Origin: Micromonospora halophytica
GTDB lineage: Bacteria; Actinomycetota; Actinomycetes; Mycobacteriales; Micromonosporaceae
Reading direction: 5' to 3'
DNA length: 64,000 nucleotides
NCBI RefSeq assembly: GCF_900090245.1
Contig: NZ_FMDN01000005.1
Coordinates: 290,023-354,022 of the forward strand
Shown here: positions 24,941-33,664 of the stretch, piece after piece
Layout: each line of letters begins with the position of its first letter
Position numbering within the stretch: position 1 is the first letter of the stretch
Made by a program: the position numbers and the translations under genes
The notes under the pieces: generated by a model
The model's database searches: none
Seen by the model: only the letters and a program-made list of their open reading frames with translations
What the model was told of the DNA's origin: nothing

Positions 24941-26495
24941 ACCCGACCCGCACCACCGGCCCGGCCCGCACCCGCCCGCCGGCCCGCACCCGCCCGCCGG
25001 CCCGCACCCGCCCGGCGGTTTCCGGCCGTCGGTGGCCGGGCCGGAGCGGGCGCACGGACCCACGGTCGCGTTGCCGGTGATCGGCGCCCGCCCGGCGCCG
25101 CCGCCCCCGCGCCGCCGCTTCGCCGGCACGCTGACCACCCGCGCCATCCTCGTCACCTGCGCGGTGGCGCTGGTCTCCGTGCTGGTCACCGCCCTGGTCG
25201 CGGTCCCCCTCGCGGTACGCGGCGTGGAGCGCCGGGATTCCGAGGCGCTCGCCGCCCAGGCCCGCCTCGCCGCCGACGTGCTCCGGGTCCGCCCCAGCCG
25301 CCAACGCGACGCCGCCGGGGAGCGGCTGATCCGCCAGCTCCGCCAGCAGGAGATCGACGTGTACGTGGTGCAGGGCGGTACGGCGGACCGCCCCGGCCTG
25401 CCCCGGCAGGTCGTGAACCGGATCGCCGCCGGCCGGGACGTCTCCGGCCGCCGGTTGGTGAACGGGGAACGGGCCCTGGTCGAGGGGCGGGCCCTGCCCG
25501 GCGGGAGCGGTGTGGTGCTGACCCGGGCCACCACCGAGGGCCCGTGGCGGCAGGTGCTCCGCAGTCTCTGGCTGCCGCTGCTCGCCGGGCTCGCCGCCGG
25601 GGTGGTGGCCGCCCTCCTCCTGGCCCGCCGGCTGGCCCGGCCGATCCGGCACGCCGCCACCGCCGCCGCCCGGCTGCGCGCCGGTGACCGGGCGGTGCGC
25701 GTACCGGTGGAGCCGCCGGACGAGGTGGCCGACCTGGCGTACGCGTTGAACGGGCTGGCCGCCGCGCTGGCCACCAGCGAGGGCCGGCAACGGGAGTTCC
25801 TGCTCTCCGTCTCGCACGAGCTGCGCACCCCGCTGACCGCGATCCGCGGGTACGCCGAGGCGCTCGCCGACGGGGTGGTCGGCCCGGACGAGGCGCCCGG
25901 CACCGGCCGCACCATGCTCGCCGAGGCGGAACACCTCGACCGGCTGGTCAGCGACCTGCTGGCGTTGGCCCGGCTGGAGGCGGCGGACTTCCCGCTGGAA
26001 CCGGTACCGGTCGACCTCGCCCGGTTGGCCGCCGACGCCGAGCGCACCTGGTCCGACCGGTGCGCGGCGGTCGGCGTGCCGTTCCGGGTGGAGGTGCCGG
26101 ACGCGCCGGTGCCCGCGTACACCGACCCGGGGCGGATCCGGCAGGTGGTCGACGGGCTGCTGGAGAACGCGCTGCGGGTCGTACCGCCGGGGGCGTCGGT
26201 GGTGCTCGCGGTCCGGCCCGCCGGTCCGGTGCCGGCGGCCGGCGGGATCGTGGAGGTCCGTGACGGTGGACCCGGCTTCACCGACGACGACCTGGCGGTG
26301 GCCTTCGAGCGGGGCGCGTTGCACCAGCGCTACCGGGGGGTGCGGAAGGTCGGCAGCGGGCTGGGGCTGGCGCTCGCCGCCGGACTGGTCCGCCGGCTCG
26401 GCGGACAGATCATCGCCGGGCACGCCGCCGAGGGCGGGGCGGCGTTCACCGTCCGGCTGCCCGCTGATCCTTACCTGACCCGAACATCGGCCTGA
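24933..26495 (+). CDS. Membrane sensor histidine kinase
   Basis: 520 residues. A Pro/His-rich cytosolic N-terminus contains three or four PHPPAG repeats (18-bp DNA repeats at about 24960-25020). Then come a membrane helix (ILVTCAVALVSVLVTALVAVPLAV, about 72-95), an extracytoplasmic sensor of roughly 100 residues, and a second membrane helix (LWLPLLAGLAAGVVAALLLA). HAMP is next, then HisKA with the phospho-His in SVSHELRTPLTAI and an HATPase with LENALRVV and VGSGLGLALA. It pairs with the preceding OmpR regulator. The His/Pro repeats could bind metal ions, but this is speculation; repeat number may vary between strains. Confidence 0.94.
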   Translation: MPEPDPHHRPGPHPPAGPHPPAGPHPPGGFRPSVAGPERAHGPTVALPVIGARPAPPPPRRRFAGTLTTRAILVTCAVALVSVLVTALVAVPLAVRGVERRDSEALAAQARLAADVLRVRPSRQRDAAGERLIRQLRQQEIDVYVVQGGTADRPGLPRQVVNRIAAGRDVSGRRLVNGERALVEGRALPGGSGVVLTRATTEGPWRQVLRSLWLPLLAGLAAGVVAALLLARRLARPIRHAATAAARLRAGDRAVRVPVEPPDEVADLAYALNGLAAALATSEGRQREFLLSVSHELRTPLTAIRGYAEALADGVVGPDEAPGTGRTMLAEAEHLDRLVSDLLALARLEAADFPLEPVPVDLARLAADAERTWSDRCAAVGVPFRVEVPDAPVPAYTDPGRIRQVVDGLLENALRVVPPGASVVLAVRPAGPVPAAGGIVEVRDGGPGFTDDDLAVAFERGALHQRYRGVRKVGSGLGLALAAGLVRRLGGQIIAGHAAEGGAAFTVRLPADPYLTRTSA

Positions 26496-26551
26496 CGCTG
26501 CGCCCACCCGGGTACGCGACGCTGGGCGCACCACGGACGAGAGGGAGAGTC

Positions 26552-27139
26552 ATGGCACGTCAGAGATTCGCCGTCGGCACCACGTCGCTGCTCGCGGCGA
26601 TCGCGCTGGGTGTCGCCGGCTGCGGTCCGGCGCAGGTCACCCAGGACGCCTCGACCGCCGCCGCGGTCGAGGTGGCCGCCGCGCTGGGCGCCGAGGGTCA
26701 GGCGCTCGCCGCGCTGGGCTTCGACCCGTCCGAGTTGGACGTGCAGGCGGCCGCGCCCGCGCCGTCGTCGGCCGCCCCGGCGGACAAGACCCGCGGTGAG
26801 CGGGCCGAGGAGTGGCGAAAGCGGCGGCAGGCCCGGGTGCTGCTGCGCCGGAACACCCTGCACGGCGAGGCCGTCGTGCAGACGAAGGACGGCGGGACGA
26901 AGACCGTCGTGGTGCAGCGCGGTGAGGTCACCGCGATCGACGGCGACTCGGTGACCGTGAAGTCCGCCGACGGCTTCACCCTGACCTGGACCCTCGGCGA
27001 CAAGCTGCGGGTGGTCGAGCGGCGGACCACCATCCAGGCCGGCGACCTCGGGGTCGGTACGACGGTCGGCGTCGCCGGGGCGAAGGACGGTGACGCCAGC
27101 GTCGCGCGGCTCATCGTGGTCCCGCTGAAGCAGAAGTGA
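26552..27139 (+). CDS. Putative lipoprotein with DUF5666-like beta domain
   Basis: 195 residues. The lipobox GVAGC (Cys near residue 24) follows a typical signal peptide, and GAGAGGGAGAG precedes the start. After a helical Ala-rich region and a basic linker (KTRGERAEEWRKRRQARVLL), the C-terminal 100 residues form repeated beta hairpins (GEAVVQTKDGGTKTVVVQRGEVTAIDGDSVTVKSADG), resembling DUF5666-type domains. It is probably anchored to the outer face of the membrane. It directly follows the OmpR/HK pair, 56 bp after the kinase stop, and may be part of that regulatory unit. Two perfect hairpins end the transcript. Confidence 0.8.
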   Translation: MARQRFAVGTTSLLAAIALGVAGCGPAQVTQDASTAAAVEVAAALGAEGQALAALGFDPSELDVQAAAPAPSSAAPADKTRGERAEEWRKRRQARVLLRRNTLHGEAVVQTKDGGTKTVVVQRGEVTAIDGDSVTVKSADGFTLTWTLGDKLRVVERRTTIQAGDLGVGTTVGVAGAKDGDASVARLIVVPLKQK

Positions 27140-27140
27140 C

Positions 27141-27177
27141 CGCCGCGGCCCGCCGGGTTTTCCGGCGGGCCGCGGCG
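27141..27177 (+). terminator. Perfect 16-bp terminator hairpin
   Basis: 27141-27156 pairs completely with 27162-27177 around GTTTT. It directly follows the lipoprotein stop. Confidence 0.85.
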
Positions 27178-27211
27178 GGGGAGCCGGCGCGGCGGCCCGC
27201 GCCGGCTCCCC
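27178..27211 (-). terminator. Perfect 15-bp terminator hairpin
   Basis: 27178-27192 pairs completely with 27197-27211 around CGGC, abutting the previous hairpin and 8 bp from the stop of the convergent SGNH hydrolase gene. The pair works as back-to-back terminators. Confidence 0.85.
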
Positions 27212-27219
27212 CGCGTCGC

Positions 27220-28818
27220 TCAGTAGACCCGGGAGCCGATGAAGTCGTCGTGGCCGTACCCGACGGGGTCGGCGAACGACCGGGACTCGAAGGACCACTG
27301 CTGGCGGGTGCTGGTGGAGCAGGTGGCGAGCCGCAGCCGGGGGGTGCCGAACCACGGGTTGTCGAAGGCCACGCAGAGGTTCGTCGCGCCGGCCGGCTTG
27401 AGCTGGTTACCGGCGAGGACGAACTGCTGGTTGCTCCCGCCGTGGCAGTCGTACACGTTGACCGCGGTGCCGGCGGTCAACGAGGCGCCCGCGACGTCCA
27501 GGCAGCGGTCGTGGGACAGTTCCGTGTGCAGCGACCGGCGGGTCGGATCGTACCAGAAACCCTGGTTGCGCCCGCCGTGGCAGGCGTACGACTGCTGGAC
27601 GGTGCCGTTGCGCGAGTCGTACCCCTTGCCGTCGACGCAGGTGCCGGTGGCGGCGTTGCGCAGCTGTTTGAACTCGAACAGCCCGGGGTACAGCACGCCG
27701 CTGCCGGTGCTGGCCGGGTCGACGCAGGTGGCCCGCTGGTGGCCCGCGTTCCAGAACTGGGTGACGCACTGGGCGAACATGCCGTGCCCGCGGGCGTTCG
27801 GGTGGAACGACTGCCGGGCCGCGTTCTCGTCCCAGATCCCCACCTCGATGTAGAGGCCGCGCACCGCGGTGACGTCGGTGCAGACCTCGTGGCCGTGGAA
27901 CAGGCGGCTGGCGTCCAGGTAGCGGGTGCCGGTGTTGGCCGCCGCCGCGCGCAGCGCCGTCTCGAACATCGGCACCGCCTTGTTCCGGGCGAACGCCGTG
28001 TCGGCCAGGTAGAGCAGGCAGCCGCCCGCGTACCAGCCGGGGAAGTTCGGGTTGTCCTCCACGTCCGGGCTGCCCGGGCTCGGGTACGACATCAGCACCA
28101 GTTCGTAGTCGGAGCGCAGGTAGCCGGCGTCCGTCATGGTGCGGCGGATGGCGGTGAGCGCCTCCTCGACGGCGCGACGGCTGCCGTCGGTGCGGATCGT
28201 CCACTGGTCGGTGTAGGTCGGGTAGCAGGGGCCCTGGAAGAAGACCCGGCGTACCGCGCAGTCGGTGGCGACAGGTCCGAACTGGATGGTGCCGTCCCCG
28301 TTGGCGCCGACCACCACCCAGATCAGCCGGACGTGCGTGTTGCGCGCCTTGATCGCCAGGTGGTCGCCCTGGTTCAGCTCGTTGTGCTGGGTGGGGCCGC
28401 CGGCGATCAGGTTCCACGGGGTGGCCCCGGAGCAGGCGATGTTGTACTTCTCGTCGGCGGGGATGCCGGTGCGGAAGACCGCCTGGTCGTACGAGCGGTC
28501 GCACCAGTTGCCCGGCTCGTGGGTGCCGGGGACGTAGTTGCCCACGCCCTCGCCGGAGATTTCGCTGTCGCCCATCGTCACCAGGGCGGTGCGGCGCTGC
28601 TCCAGCGGCCGGATCTCCGGTGAGCCGTAGAGCGCGGTGGCCTCGGCGGCGCGGACCGCTTCGAGGTTCGTCGGGAGTGGCTGGACGGTCGGACGGTCGT
28701 CGGCGGCGGCGGGGGACACCGGCCCGAGCAGCATGGGCAGGACGAGGGCGGCGGCGGTGACGACGGCGAGGTGACGCCGCCGGACCACCGGTGCGCGCCG
28801 GGTGGGGGTGCCAGGCAT
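27220..28818 (-). CDS. Secreted SGNH/GDSL hydrolase with C-terminal ricin-type beta-trefoil lectin
   Basis: 532 residues. GAAAGGAG precedes the ATG. The signal peptide (RRRHLAVVTAAALVLPMLLG) is cleaved near ...AAADD. The SGNH domain (about 70-385) has the nucleophile in TMGDSEISGEG, an oxyanion Gly in NIACSGATPWNLI, Asn in VVVGANGDG and the catalytic His in SFHPNARGHGMFA. Residues about 400-525 are a ricin B lectin with repeated Q-x-W/F motifs (GGRNQGFWYDP, GGSNQQFVLAG, TRQQWSFES). It probably deacylates or deacetylates a polysaccharide or lipid outside the cell, with the lectin binding the carbohydrate. The many Cys residues suit an exported, disulfide-bonded protein. Confidence 0.9.
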   Translation of the reverse strand: MPGTPTRRAPVVRRRHLAVVTAAALVLPMLLGPVSPAAADDRPTVQPLPTNLEAVRAAEATALYGSPEIRPLEQRRTALVTMGDSEISGEGVGNYVPGTHEPGNWCDRSYDQAVFRTGIPADEKYNIACSGATPWNLIAGGPTQHNELNQGDHLAIKARNTHVRLIWVVVGANGDGTIQFGPVATDCAVRRVFFQGPCYPTYTDQWTIRTDGSRRAVEEALTAIRRTMTDAGYLRSDYELVLMSYPSPGSPDVEDNPNFPGWYAGGCLLYLADTAFARNKAVPMFETALRAAAANTGTRYLDASRLFHGHEVCTDVTAVRGLYIEVGIWDENAARQSFHPNARGHGMFAQCVTQFWNAGHQRATCVDPASTGSGVLYPGLFEFKQLRNAATGTCVDGKGYDSRNGTVQQSYACHGGRNQGFWYDPTRRSLHTELSHDRCLDVAGASLTAGTAVNVYDCHGGSNQQFVLAGNQLKPAGATNLCVAFDNPWFGTPRLRLATCSTSTRQQWSFESRSFADPVGYGHDDFIGSRVY

Positions 28819-28959
28819 CGACGCACTCCTTTCGTACTCGATCGCGGGACGTCGATCGAGTTACCGGAAGGTAGCGCCGGTGACGCAGCCATGTGAATGT
28901 CTCTCGGAAAGGTTTCCGTCATCTGCGCCGCCGGGCCCACCAGCCGGGCGACGCGGGGG

Positions 28960-31170
28960 TCAGCGGCCGGGTGGCAGGGCGTAGCCGACGTAGTCGCGGT
29001 ACTCGACCCGCCAGCCTGTCGGCACCAGCTTCAGGCAGGCCGGGCGGTTGCCGGTGCAGACGATCGCGTCCACCGTCGACGGATCGGCCGGCGGCCGGTC
29101 GGGCAGCACCGACTGCAACGCCACCAGCTCCGGCGGGCGGCCGTCAGCGTCGCGCAGCAGCAACCACCAGGGGTACTCCCAGTTGTCGTTCTGCTGGACG
29201 AGCCCGATCCGGCGCGCGCCGTCCCGTCGTACCGCGTCGGCGGCCCAGCGGAACTCCTCGGCCCACTGCGGCCGGCGCAGGAACCGGGTGTCCCACTCCG
29301 AGGTGGTGAAGACCGAGCCGGCCCCGACCAGCCGGCGCGGGAAGCCGTACGACAGGGCCAGCACCCCGGCCAGGGCGGAGGTGGCCAGCACGGTCACCGC
29401 CAGCGACGCCGCCACCGAACGGCGGCCCGGGGCGAGCCGCCGCCGGAACAGCGCGTCCAGCCAGAGCCCGGCCAGCGGCACCGCCGCCACCAGCGCGTAG
29501 AGCAGCAGCCGGTTGCCCCAGGTCTGCCACTTGATCATTGCGGTGTGCAGGACGACGGCGATCACGACCGCAGTGGCGTACGCCCGCAGCGCCCCGGCCC
29601 GCTCCGGGCTGATCCGGCCCGGCCGGGCCAGCGCGAACACCGCGCCGAGCAGGGCCAGCGAACCGGCCAGCGGGAACGCCACCCGGTCCTCGTCCGGGTA
29701 CCAGGCCGGCACCGGGAAGACCTCCCGGCCGAAGGTGATGTCCCGGTCCTGCGGGTCGACGCCGAGCGCCCGCGAGCCCGCCATGATCGCCTCCGCGCTG
29801 CCGGTGCGCAGCGGCGCGAGCGGGGTGTCGAACGCGGTGTGCCCGATGCGCAGCGCGTTGACCAGCACCGAGGCCGGGTCGTGCCGTTCCATCGGGATGG
29901 ACTCGCGCAGCCGGGGCGGGCCGAGCGGGTGCCCGAACTCGGCGGTCACCCGGGCCAGGAACGGGCCGACCACCGCCGCCGCGACCAGCAGCACCAGCAG
30001 CGACCCGGCGACCGTGCGGGTCATCCCGGCCACCGGCCGGGCCATCGACCTCGGCGCGGTGCCCGCCTCGCCTCGCGGGCCCGGCCCGCGCACCGGCCGG
30101 GCACCGCCGTCCGGACCGGCGTCGGCGGGGCGGAAGGCCAGCCGGAGCTGGGCGATCCCCCAGAGCACCAGCAGCGGGCCGACCGCGATCAGGCCGCTGG
30201 TCTTGGTCAGCGCGGTGAGCCCGGTGGCCGCGCCGAGCGCCAGCAGATCGCCCCGACCGGCGCGGCGGCGCAGCCCGTCCAGGGCCAGCGTCCCGGCGCA
30301 GGCCGCCCAGGCGGCGGCGACCAGGTCGGTCTGGGTGCTGGTCGTCTGGAGCGCCACCATCGGCGTGGTGGCGAGCAGGAAGGCGGTGAGCAGCTGGGCC
30401 CGCCGGCCACCGCCGAGCTGGGCGACGACTCGGGTGGCCGCCACCAGGCAGCCGATCCCGGCCGCCCACTGGACCAGGTTGTGCAGCGCGTCGGCGCCGG
30501 TGAGCAGTCGCAGGTGCAGCAGCAGGTACTCCGCGCCGGGCGGGATGGTCACCTGCCGGTGGATCGCGGTCGGCCAGAAGTCGAGGCTGCCCTGCGCCAC
30601 CCAGTGCTCCACCTTGGGCAGGTGGTAGGTCTGCGAGTCGTAGTTGTTGGGCTCGGCGAGGAGCGCGACGAGCAGCTCCACCAGCACCACCCCGACGACC
30701 GTGCCGGCCAGCAGCCGCTCGGCCCGCCCCGCCGTACGCCGGAAGTCGGCCAGCCGGGCGCGCGGGCCGGCCGGTGCCGCCGCGAGCCCGCCGGGCGCGG
30801 ACGTCGGGCCGGGGTCCGGCGGACCGGCGGGCGGGGCTGCCGCCCCGGTGGCCGCGCCGACCAGGGTCGGCACGCGGGCGGCGGCGACCGGGCCACCGGC
30901 CGCGACGCGCCGGGCCCGCACCCGGGCGGCGGTCACGGTGGCGGCGAGGAAGAGCAGCCACGCCAGCGCGAAGGCCGGCGCGGTGAGCGCGCCCGCCGCG
31001 CCGAGCAGCTCCACGACGGCCACGGCGTAGCAACCGGTCGACAGCGCCGCGCGGACGACGGCCAGCCGCAGGGGCGCGACCACGTCGCTGTCGCGGGGCC
31101 GGAGCACCGAGACGAGCAGGACGAACGCGGCGACGGGTGCCACCACGAGCAGGGAGCCGGCTGCCGACAT
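28960..31170 (-). CDS. Polytopic GT-C fold glycosyltransferase-like membrane protein
   Basis: 736 residues with about 12-14 hydrophobic segments. A long Pro/Gly/Ala-rich cytosolic loop (about 85-150) precedes the conserved part, which has an acidic motif after an early helix (LAEPNNYDSQTYHLPKVEHW, the usual place of the GT-C metal/catalytic Asp) and VTIPPGAEYLLLHLRLLTG. The C-terminus (about 600-736) is a soluble extracytoplasmic domain with STVDAIVCTGNRPACLKL. GT-C enzymes take the sugar from a polyprenyl-phosphate carrier on the outer membrane face. The divergent neighbour is a GT2 of the type that makes such carriers, which supports a two-step pathway. The acceptor is unknown. Confidence 0.8.
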   Translation of the reverse strand: MSAAGSLLVVAPVAAFVLLVSVLRPRDSDVVAPLRLAVVRAALSTGCYAVAVVELLGAAGALTAPAFALAWLLFLAATVTAARVRARRVAAGGPVAAARVPTLVGAATGAAAPPAGPPDPGPTSAPGGLAAAPAGPRARLADFRRTAGRAERLLAGTVVGVVLVELLVALLAEPNNYDSQTYHLPKVEHWVAQGSLDFWPTAIHRQVTIPPGAEYLLLHLRLLTGADALHNLVQWAAGIGCLVAATRVVAQLGGGRRAQLLTAFLLATTPMVALQTTSTQTDLVAAAWAACAGTLALDGLRRRAGRGDLLALGAATGLTALTKTSGLIAVGPLLVLWGIAQLRLAFRPADAGPDGGARPVRGPGPRGEAGTAPRSMARPVAGMTRTVAGSLLVLLVAAAVVGPFLARVTAEFGHPLGPPRLRESIPMERHDPASVLVNALRIGHTAFDTPLAPLRTGSAEAIMAGSRALGVDPQDRDITFGREVFPVPAWYPDEDRVAFPLAGSLALLGAVFALARPGRISPERAGALRAYATAVVIAVVLHTAMIKWQTWGNRLLLYALVAAVPLAGLWLDALFRRRLAPGRRSVAASLAVTVLATSALAGVLALSYGFPRRLVGAGSVFTTSEWDTRFLRRPQWAEEFRWAADAVRRDGARRIGLVQQNDNWEYPWWLLLRDADGRPPELVALQSVLPDRPPADPSTVDAIVCTGNRPACLKLVPTGWRVEYRDYVGYALPPGR

Positions 31171-31252
31171 GGGCGGAAGTAAACACCATCCGCCTGAATG
31201 GGCGGGTGCCGGACGCCGATGGTGGCGGGGTCCACCTGGCTGGCCAGCCAGG

Positions 31253-31258
31253 CTAGGC
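31253..31258 (+). promoter_or_regulatory. Putative -10 box of the GT2 gene
   Basis: TAGGCT, 39 bp before the chosen GTG, in the divergent spacer between the two glycosyltransferase genes. It is too far for a leaderless start and would give a short leader with a GGAG site. Confidence 0.35.
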
Positions 31259-31297
31259 TATGTCCGACTTACTGTGCCCACCGTGGAGACGATCCCC

Positions 31298-32005
31298 GTG
31301 AAGCTCTCGATCCTCATGCCGGTCTACAACGAGGAAGAACGCATCGCGGACGCCCTCAAGCAGGCGTTGGCGGTCGATTACCCGTGTGAGATCGAGCTGG
31401 TCGTGGTCGACGACGGCAGCCGGGACGGCACCGGTGAGATCCTCGGTCGGGCCGACGACGCGCGGCTGCGGGTGATCACCCACCAGCGCAACGCGGGCAA
31501 GGGCGCGGCCATCAAGACGGCGGTGGACAGCGCCGAGGGTGAGTACATGGTCATCCTCGACGCCGACCTGGAGTACGACCCGCAGGACATCCCGCGGCTG
31601 CTCGACCCGGTCCTCGACGGCCGCGCCACGGTCGTCTACGGCAATCGGACCTTCGGCAGCCACAGCGCCTACAGCTTCTGGTACGTGATGGGCAACAAGG
31701 GCGTCACGATGGCCGCCAACGTGCTGTTCAACTCGTACATAGGGGATCTGGAGACCTGCTTCAAGCTGATGCCGGTCGAGCTGTACCGCTCCCTCGACGT
31801 CCGCTCCCGTGGTTTCGGCATGGAGGCGGAGGTGACCGGCAAGCTGCTGCGCCGCCGGATCCGCCCGTACGAGGTGCCGATCAGCTATCGGGCGCGCGGT
31901 CGCGAGGAGGGCAAGAAGATCACCTGGAAGGACGGCGTCGAGGCGCTCTGGATCCTCGGCCGGGAGCGCACCCGCCGCCGTCCCGCCGGCTCAGCCCACC
32001 GCTGA
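31298..32005 (+). CDS. Glycosyltransferase family 2 (polyprenyl-phosphate glycosyltransferase type)
   Basis: 235 residues from the GTG at 31298, which has GGAG 9 nt upstream; a GTG at 31283 is also possible. GT-A features are SILMPVYNEEERI, VVVDDGSRDGTGEI, NAGKGAAIKTAV and the metal-binding DxD in VILDADLEYDPQD. There is no C-terminal membrane anchor. The sequence resembles dolichol-phosphate mannose synthase-like enzymes (family knowledge), which load a sugar onto polyprenyl phosphate in the cytosol. The divergent GT-C protein would use the product. The gene ends 12 bp from the convergent transketolase gene. Confidence 0.88.
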   Translation: MKLSILMPVYNEEERIADALKQALAVDYPCEIELVVVDDGSRDGTGEILGRADDARLRVITHQRNAGKGAAIKTAVDSAEGEYMVILDADLEYDPQDIPRLLDPVLDGRATVVYGNRTFGSHSAYSFWYVMGNKGVTMAANVLFNSYIGDLETCFKLMPVELYRSLDVRSRGFGMEAEVTGKLLRRRIRPYEVPISYRARGREEGKKITWKDGVEALWILGRERTRRRPAGSAHR

Positions 32006-32017
32006 CACGTCGCCGGG

Positions 32018-32914
32018 TCAGCTGACCGCTGACAGTTCGCCGAGGAAGCTGTCGACCGACCGGCGCAGGCCGGCCGCGTCCAGCCCGTGCCAGCGGGTAT
32101 GGTCCTCGGCCGTGCCGTACCGCCGCAGCTCCGCCCGGCCCACGCCGAGGCTGAGCAGCCGGTGCGGCCGGTCGGCGAGCGCCTCCGACACCACCCGCGC
32201 CGAGGTGCCGGCCAGGTAGGGCTCCACCAGCACCACCTCCGTGCCGGCCAGCGCCCGCAGGCCGGCGACGTCGAACGGGCGCGGCCGGTGGGTGTAGGCC
32301 ACCGTCACCGGCAGGTCGGCCACCGCCGCCAGCGCGGCGTCGAGCACCGGCCCGACCGCCACCAGCAGCGTCGCGCCGGGCCCGGCGTCGCGCACCACCC
32401 GCAGGTCGCCGCCGCCCGGGTACGCCCGCGTGTTGCGCTGGGTGGAGAGCCGCAGGTACGCCGACGAGTCCGCGGCCACCGCCGCACGCAGCAGCGGCGC
32501 CACCTCGCCCGGGTGCCCCGGGACGTGCACGGTCCAGCCGTGCAGGCTGTCGATCAGCGCCACGTCGGCGGGGCTCAGGTGGGTGCGACCCGCCTCCGCC
32601 CGGTCGTACGACGCCCCGATGCCGACCAGCACCGCCTCCGCCCCCTGGTGGTCGAGGTCCAGCTTGATCTGCTCGTACGCCCGCTCGATGAGGAACGGCG
32701 CGTAGCTGTGCGCCACCGGCCGTAGCCCGGTCAACGCCAGCCCGCCGGCCACCCCGATCAGCAACTGCTCCCGGATGCCGACGTTGAGCACCCGGTCGGG
32801 GTGGCGGCGCGCGGCCGGGGCGAACGACGCGGCGGAGATGTCCGCCAGCACCACCGCCGTACGCGGGTCCTCGGCGAGCAGACCGGTCATGGTGTCGATG
32901 AAGGTCTCCCGCAT
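32018..32914 (-). CDS. Transketolase, C-terminal subunit
   Basis: 298 residues. It contains the pyrimidine-binding domain: RVLNVGIREQLLIGVAGGLALTGLRPV with the cofactor-activating Glu, and FLIERAYEQIKLDLDHQ. Next is the transketolase C-terminal domain (VVLVEPYLAGTSARVVSEAL). It needs the separate N-terminal TPP-binding subunit, whose gene lies immediately upstream with a one- to four-base overlap (GTGATG around the stop TGA). Split transketolases exchange two-carbon units between sugar phosphates. This operon is divergent from soxR. Since the N-subunit gene is frameshifted, the complex may be inactive here. Confidence 0.9.
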   Translation of the reverse strand: MRETFIDTMTGLLAEDPRTAVVLADISAASFAPAARRHPDRVLNVGIREQLLIGVAGGLALTGLRPVAHSYAPFLIERAYEQIKLDLDHQGAEAVLVGIGASYDRAEAGRTHLSPADVALIDSLHGWTVHVPGHPGEVAPLLRAAVAADSSAYLRLSTQRNTRAYPGGGDLRVVRDAGPGATLLVAVGPVLDAALAAVADLPVTVAYTHRPRPFDVAGLRALAGTEVVLVEPYLAGTSARVVSEALADRPHRLLSLGVGRAELRRYGTAEDHTRWHGLDAAGLRRSVDSFLGELSAVS

Positions 32915-33619
32915 CACGGCTGCTCCCCGTCGGTGACGACCGCGACGACGACGTGCGGCCGGTGTGGGTCGTGCCCGGTCAGGGCGGTGTGCAGGGCGTC
33001 GTGGTCACGCCCGTCGACGGTGGCGGCGGTCCACCCGTTGACGGTGAACCGGCTGGCCGCCCCGCCCGGCCAGCCGTGGCTCGCCGAGCGGTTGTCCAGC
33101 ACGATCGCGGTCAGGTTGACCAGCCCGGTCGCGCCGGCGTACGCGATCGCCTCGTGGTTGGAGCCCTCGTCGAGTTCGGCGTCGCCGAGCAGTACGTACA
33201 CCCGGGGGTCGGTGCGGCCCTGGGCCCGCAGCCCGAGCGCGGTGCCGACGCCGAGGCCGAGGCCGTGGCCGAGCGAGCCGGAGCCGATCTCCACGCCGGG
33301 GACGAGCAGTCGGTCGGGGTGGTCGCCGAGGCGACTGTCCGGGCCGCCCTGGTCGTCGAGCCAGTGGTCGGGCAGGAAGCCCTTGGCGGCGAGCACCGCG
33401 TAGTAGCCGGCGACGGCGTGCCCCTTGGAGAGCAGGAAGCGGTCCCGGTCCGGGTCGTCCGCGGTCTCCGGGGTGATCCGCAGGACGCGGTCGTAGAGCA
33501 CCCAGAGCACGGTAGACGTTCGCGCCGAACTCGCGGCCGGCACGGAGCCGTTCCAGCGGGGCGGCGACCGGGGCGGGCAGGGCCGGGCCCGGCGGTGCGG
33601 TGGCGGTCGTGGTCGTCAT
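32914..33619 (-). pseudogene. Transketolase, N-terminal subunit, with a one-base frameshift
   Basis: The first 36 codons (MTTTTATAPPGP... to REFGANVYR) are in one frame. From about 33510 the sequence continues in another frame as VLWVLYDRVLRITPETADDPDRDRFLLSKGH. Adding one base after TACCG restores one continuous protein of about 234 residues. The rest is intact: SKGHAVAGYY, the TPP-binding GDAELDEGSNHEA region and NRSASHGWPGG. A GTG at 33543 could still start a product lacking about 25 residues. The lesion is either a real single-base deletion, a programmed shift or a sequencing error. A leaderless-type start is likely: CAGGCT lies 6 nt before the ATG. Confidence 0.75.
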
Positions 33620-33633
33620 GCGGCTAGCCTGCA

Positions 33634-33653
33634 AGTTGAAGTTCACTTCAACT
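33634..33653. promoter_or_regulatory. 20-bp palindrome between the transketolase operon and soxR (MerR-type operator)
   Basis: AGTTGAAGT-TC-ACTTCAACT is a perfect dyad. On the minus strand TTGAGT, a 19-bp spacer covering most of the dyad, CAGGCT and 6 nt lead to the transketolase ATG. A 19-bp spacer with a central dyad is the hallmark of MerR-family promoters. Confidence 0.6.
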
Positions 33654-33664
33654 CAAGGCGACTG

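Noticed and set aside
28897..31182. Long plus-strand open frame of 761 codons opposite the GT-C gene
   Set aside because: Gln/Arg/Gly-rich translation without domains; it is the antisense shadow of a membrane protein gene in high-GC DNA.
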